A stretch of 15,126 nucleotides of DNA from Thermoflexales bacterium (GTDB taxonomy: Bacteria; Chloroflexota; Anaerolineae; Fen-1058), in assembly GCA_016931085.1 (NCBI GenBank), contig JAFGFO010000259.1:1-15126 (forward strand), given 5' to 3'. This document shows positions 13,555 to 15,126 of this stretch, one piece after another (position 1 is the stretch's first letter; each line of letters starts with the position of its first letter). Below the pieces are notes generated by a model that saw only the letters and a list, made by a program, of their open reading frames with translations, had not been told where the DNA came from and made no database searches. A program made the position numbers and the translations under genes.

Positions 13555-14118
13555 GTGGAGCAAAAAACTGATTTGAGGATCATTAAAACCTACAAGGCAT
13601 TAACTGACGCCTTTTGGCAAATGCTCAGTGAAAAAAAGCTCGAGGACATCACAGTAAATGAGTTATGCGATAGAGCGATGGTACGGAGGGCAACCTTCTA
13701 TAAGCATTTCGGGGATAAATATGATTTTTTTGCTTTTGTGATTCGGATGAAGCAAGAGCAATTTGACGCCCAAATCCGACCGCACATCGACAAGTCGCAA
13801 CCGCAATCTTTTTATATTGGCATTGTCAAACACACCTTAGATTTCCTGAATTCGAATAAGAAACTGGTGCAAACGATACTTGAGAGCGACATGCTGCCAA
13901 CCATTATGGACATACTGTCCGAGCAAATATCCTTAGATATTACACGGAAATTGAAAGCGGATGCCCAAAATGGCATCCCCCTTCCGGCATCGCCGCAAGT
14001 TATGGCGCAATTCTTTACCGGGGCGCTGGTGTACACCAGCAAGTGGTGGGTTGCACAAAAGAAAGTTTCACAAGCTGAACTACTGGAGGAACTCACGTGT
14101 TTGCTGAACGGTTTTTAA
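13555..14118 (+). CDS. TetR/AcrR-family transcriptional regulator
   Basis: Predicted repressor of its own gene and of the divergent oleate hydratase operon. The GTG start has AAAAGGAG 6 nt upstream. The 187-aa product has the N-terminal TetR helix-turn-helix: ITVNELCDRAMVRRATFYKHF at about residues 32-52, followed by KYDFFAFVIRMK. A helical ligand-binding C-terminal domain completes it, and the length is normal for the family. Sequence style and AT-richer codon use resemble Firmicutes TetR proteins. A fatty acid or acyl-CoA inducer is plausible given its neighbour, but that is inference. Confidence 0.9.
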   Translation: MEQKTDLRIIKTYKALTDAFWQMLSEKKLEDITVNELCDRAMVRRATFYKHFGDKYDFFAFVIRMKQEQFDAQIRPHIDKSQPQSFYIGIVKHTLDFLNSNKKLVQTILESDMLPTIMDILSEQISLDITRKLKADAQNGIPLPASPQVMAQFFTGALVYTSKWWVAQKKVSQAELLEELTCLLNGF

Positions 14119-14128
14119 CCATTCGAGA

Positions 14129-14143
14129 AGCATGTCGCATGCT
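14129..14143. terminator. Short hairpin after tetR
   Basis: AGCATG (14129-14134) and CATGCT (14138-14143) form a 6-bp stem with a TCG loop, 11 nt past the tetR stop. No T-run follows. It could end tetR transcription weakly, or belong to the end of the adjacent transposase remnant. Confidence 0.3.
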
Positions 14144-14156
14144 ATACTGCCAACGG

Positions 14157-14303
14157 TCACAGGGTTTCATCTTCAAAGGACTGGAAGTTGAGGGTCAATA
14201 AGCTCGCCAGCTTCAGTTTGTGCTGGCCCTGCGTTTCAGCCAAGCAGCCAAGAATGGCCTGCTTGAAAAGTGCGAAGGTCTCGTAGTATTCGGAGTACAG
14301 GCA
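14157..14303 (-). pseudogene. C-terminal remnant of an IS630-like transposase
   Basis: About 48 codons on the minus strand end in YETFALFKQAILGCLAETQ followed by HKLKLASLLTLNFQSF and a stop at 14157-14159. The F..FK.AI..CL...K..L.SLLTLNFQ.F pattern is what I associate with the last residues of IS630-type DDE transposases. The catalytic DDE part is absent, and the sequence is directly continuous with the broken receiver domain at about 14303. Insertion or deletion involving an IS therefore seems to have created the junction. No terminal inverted repeats were recognised. Confidence 0.45.
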
Positions 14304-14448
14304 TTCAAGTCCGCTTTCCCCATCAGGGGCGATCAACGTTAAGCCCAAGGCTCGCCAGGTGATCCGACATCACTCCCAGGTTGGCCGGTTCGTCATCAAT
14401 GATCAAGATGGTGGGCTTTAAAAGATCGTCAGGATTTCCAAGTTGCAT
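14304..14448 (-). pseudogene. N-terminal fragment of a response-regulator receiver domain
   Basis: The ATG at 14448 has a strong ribosome site (GGGAGGGAG, about 7 nt upstream). The frame encodes MQLGNPDDLLKPTILIIDDE and PANLGVMSDHLASLGL, the first strand and helix of a CheY-like receiver with its paired acidic residues. It meets TGA at 14323-14325. Shifting frame near 14335-14342 restores LIAPDGESGLE, the next receiver segment, so an indel has occurred. Homology stops after ESGLE, before the phospho-acceptor Asp, where transposase-like sequence begins. Non-functional as a regulator. Confidence 0.72.
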
Positions 14449-14513
14449 CCATCACTCCCTCCCATATACCGTTTGATCAAGGCCAAGTCAGGGGCCCTGG
14501 CTCACTGGCGCAG

Positions 14514-14636
14514 TCTGTTGACAGACGGGTAATTGACATCAATACCCCTAAAGTGACCCAAGTCGAACAAATCGACATCCTGCTCGCGACCTCCGTGACC
14601 GAACCCGAATTACTGTACGTTGTGTTGGTAAATTGA
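14514..14636 (+). pseudogene. Possible C-terminal remnant of an unknown + strand gene
   Basis: A frame without start codon encodes SVDRRVIDINTPKVTQVEQI followed by DILLATSVTEPELLYVVLVN and stops at TGA 14634-14636. The composition (alternating hydrophobic and acidic residues) looks native, and a strong hairpin begins 2 nt after the stop, as at the end of a real gene. The frame stays open to the left but loses protein-like character before about 14510, and the 5' part is missing. No family recognised. Confidence 0.3.
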
Positions 14637-14637
14637 T

Positions 14638-14671
14638 CGAGCCAGTGGCTCTCTTGTGAGCCGCTGGCTCG
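14638..14671 (+). terminator. 14-bp hairpin, probable bidirectional terminator
   Basis: CGAGCCAGTGGCTC (14638-14651) pairs with GAGCCGCTGGCTCG (14658-14671) with one T-G wobble and the loop TCTTGT. TTGTGTTG follows on the + strand and TCAATTT on the minus strand. It lies between a + strand gene end at 14636 and the minus-strand gene end at 14695, where a shared terminator is expected. Confidence 0.65.
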
Positions 14672-14694
14672 TTGTGTTGAGAGATGGAGCGCAG

Positions 14695-15027
14695 CTATTC
14701 TTTCAAAAGCTCTTCCACTTGCTCGATCAATACAGGGAGGTTGGGGTGCGTGAAAGAGATTTCAGGAGCAGGAATGCGATGATGCTTGATATCCGGTTGA
14801 ATATGCTTGTGATGGGGATAGGAACTGCTCAAAGTAGGATCCCTGGGGTGCTCGGTGGGATCGTACCAGTAAAGCTGTTGTTGATCTTGCCATGCCTCGT
14901 ACGAGTAGGCCATGATCCGTTGCCGGGCAAAATCAAGGCGTTCGTAGACTCGCAGCACAATGCCGTGGTCAAACTCGATCGCACCTTCCAGAACGCCAAC
15001 CCATGCGCCACGCGGATAAATACGCAC
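14695..15027 (-). CDS. DUF6516/TumE-family toxin-like protein
   Basis: The 110-aa product contains VRIYPRGAWVGVLEGAIEF, a YSYEAWQDQQQLYWYDPTEH block and SYPHHKHIQPDIKHHRIPAP. The order WYD-P-x-HP...PHHKH followed by P(A/S)PE is characteristic of the DUF6516 (TumE) family, a toxin component of type II toxin-antitoxin pairs. The GTG start has AAAGG 6 nt upstream, and an in-frame TGA at 15043-15045 blocks any longer version. Relatives, as I recall them, have residues before the YPRGAW block, so the N-terminus may be shortened. No antitoxin gene follows on the left (terminator and pseudogenes); a partner could lie beyond the right edge. Function as a toxin is inference. Confidence 0.55.
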   Translation of the reverse strand: MRIYPRGAWVGVLEGAIEFDHGIVLRVYERLDFARQRIMAYSYEAWQDQQQLYWYDPTEHPRDPTLSSSYPHHKHIQPDIKHHRIPAPEISFTHPNLPVLIEQVEELLKE

Positions 15028-15042
15028 AGTGTGCCTTTGTAC

Positions 15043-15126
15043 TCATATTCCGCTCCATGAGCACAGGGTTACGGCTTGAAGCTCGTCACCAGACGATTTA
15101 TGCCGAGCGATGTGCTCAAAACAAGC
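15043..15126 (-). pseudogene. C-terminal end of a reading frame entering from the right edge
   Basis: In the same frame as the TumE-like gene, 27 codons from the window edge encode ACFEHIARHKSSGDELQAV and end at TGA 15043-15045. EHIARH followed by an acidic 'DEL/EEV' helix recalls the start of BrnT-like or related small toxin-system proteins, but the fragment is too short to assign. It could be the end of an upstream partner gene, or the broken 5' part of the TumE-like gene. Confidence 0.3.

Overview
The window looks like a chromosomal piece of a GC-rich Chloroflexota bacterium (Anaerolineae/Caldilineae-like). This is inferred from the PstS lipoprotein, whose post-lipobox linker is rich in V, E, K and T (VVVAGTPQVVEKVIEKEK-type) as in many Chloroflexota solute-binding lipoproteins, and from a GC-rich inverted repeat of a kind common in that phylum. 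The taxonomy is inference; no rRNA or tRNA gene is present.

Left part (1-9573) is a phosphate-starvation locus, all on the + strand. Two promoters carry the same architecture: four (T/C)TTAA elements at exactly 11-bp steps, then a TAGG(A/C)T -10-like element 16 bp after the start of the last repeat. The first drives two small translationally coupled genes: a 68-aa protein with a canonical GCN4-like leucine zipper and a 98-aa protein of unknown family. The second overlaps the stop codon of the 98-aa gene and drives pstS. Behind it lie pstC, pstA, pstB, a thioredoxin-type arsenate reductase gene (arsC) and phoU, nearly all tightly spaced or overlapping. A second, truncated arsC paralogue overlaps the stop of phoU and runs into surE (5'/3'-nucleotidase). 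surE in turn abuts a large membrane-bound GAF/SpoIIE-type phosphatase. Together these genes can take up phosphate, report its status (PhoU), remove arsenate that enters through Pst, and perhaps recover phosphate from nucleotides (SurE).

Middle part (9574-11300) is decaying accessory DNA: an iron-sulfur flavoprotein gene with a frameshifted C-terminus and an in-frame amber codon, a fragment of a serine beta-lactamase-fold gene lacking its SxxK end, a cluster of TTGAGAC repeats, and one possible 49-aa ORF.

Right part (11305-14118) is a visibly less GC-rich module that looks horizontally acquired: oleate hydratase (ohyA, - strand) preceded by a small frameshifted gene, with a divergent TetR/AcrR regulator. 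The regulator and hydratase promoters appear to share one palindromic -10 box embedded in a 17-bp operator-like inverted repeat.

The right end (14119-15126) is a gene graveyard: a response-regulator receiver fragment fused to the end of an IS630-like transposase, a +-strand C-terminal remnant ending at a strong hairpin, a TumE/DUF6516-like toxin-family gene, and a broken reading frame at the window edge.
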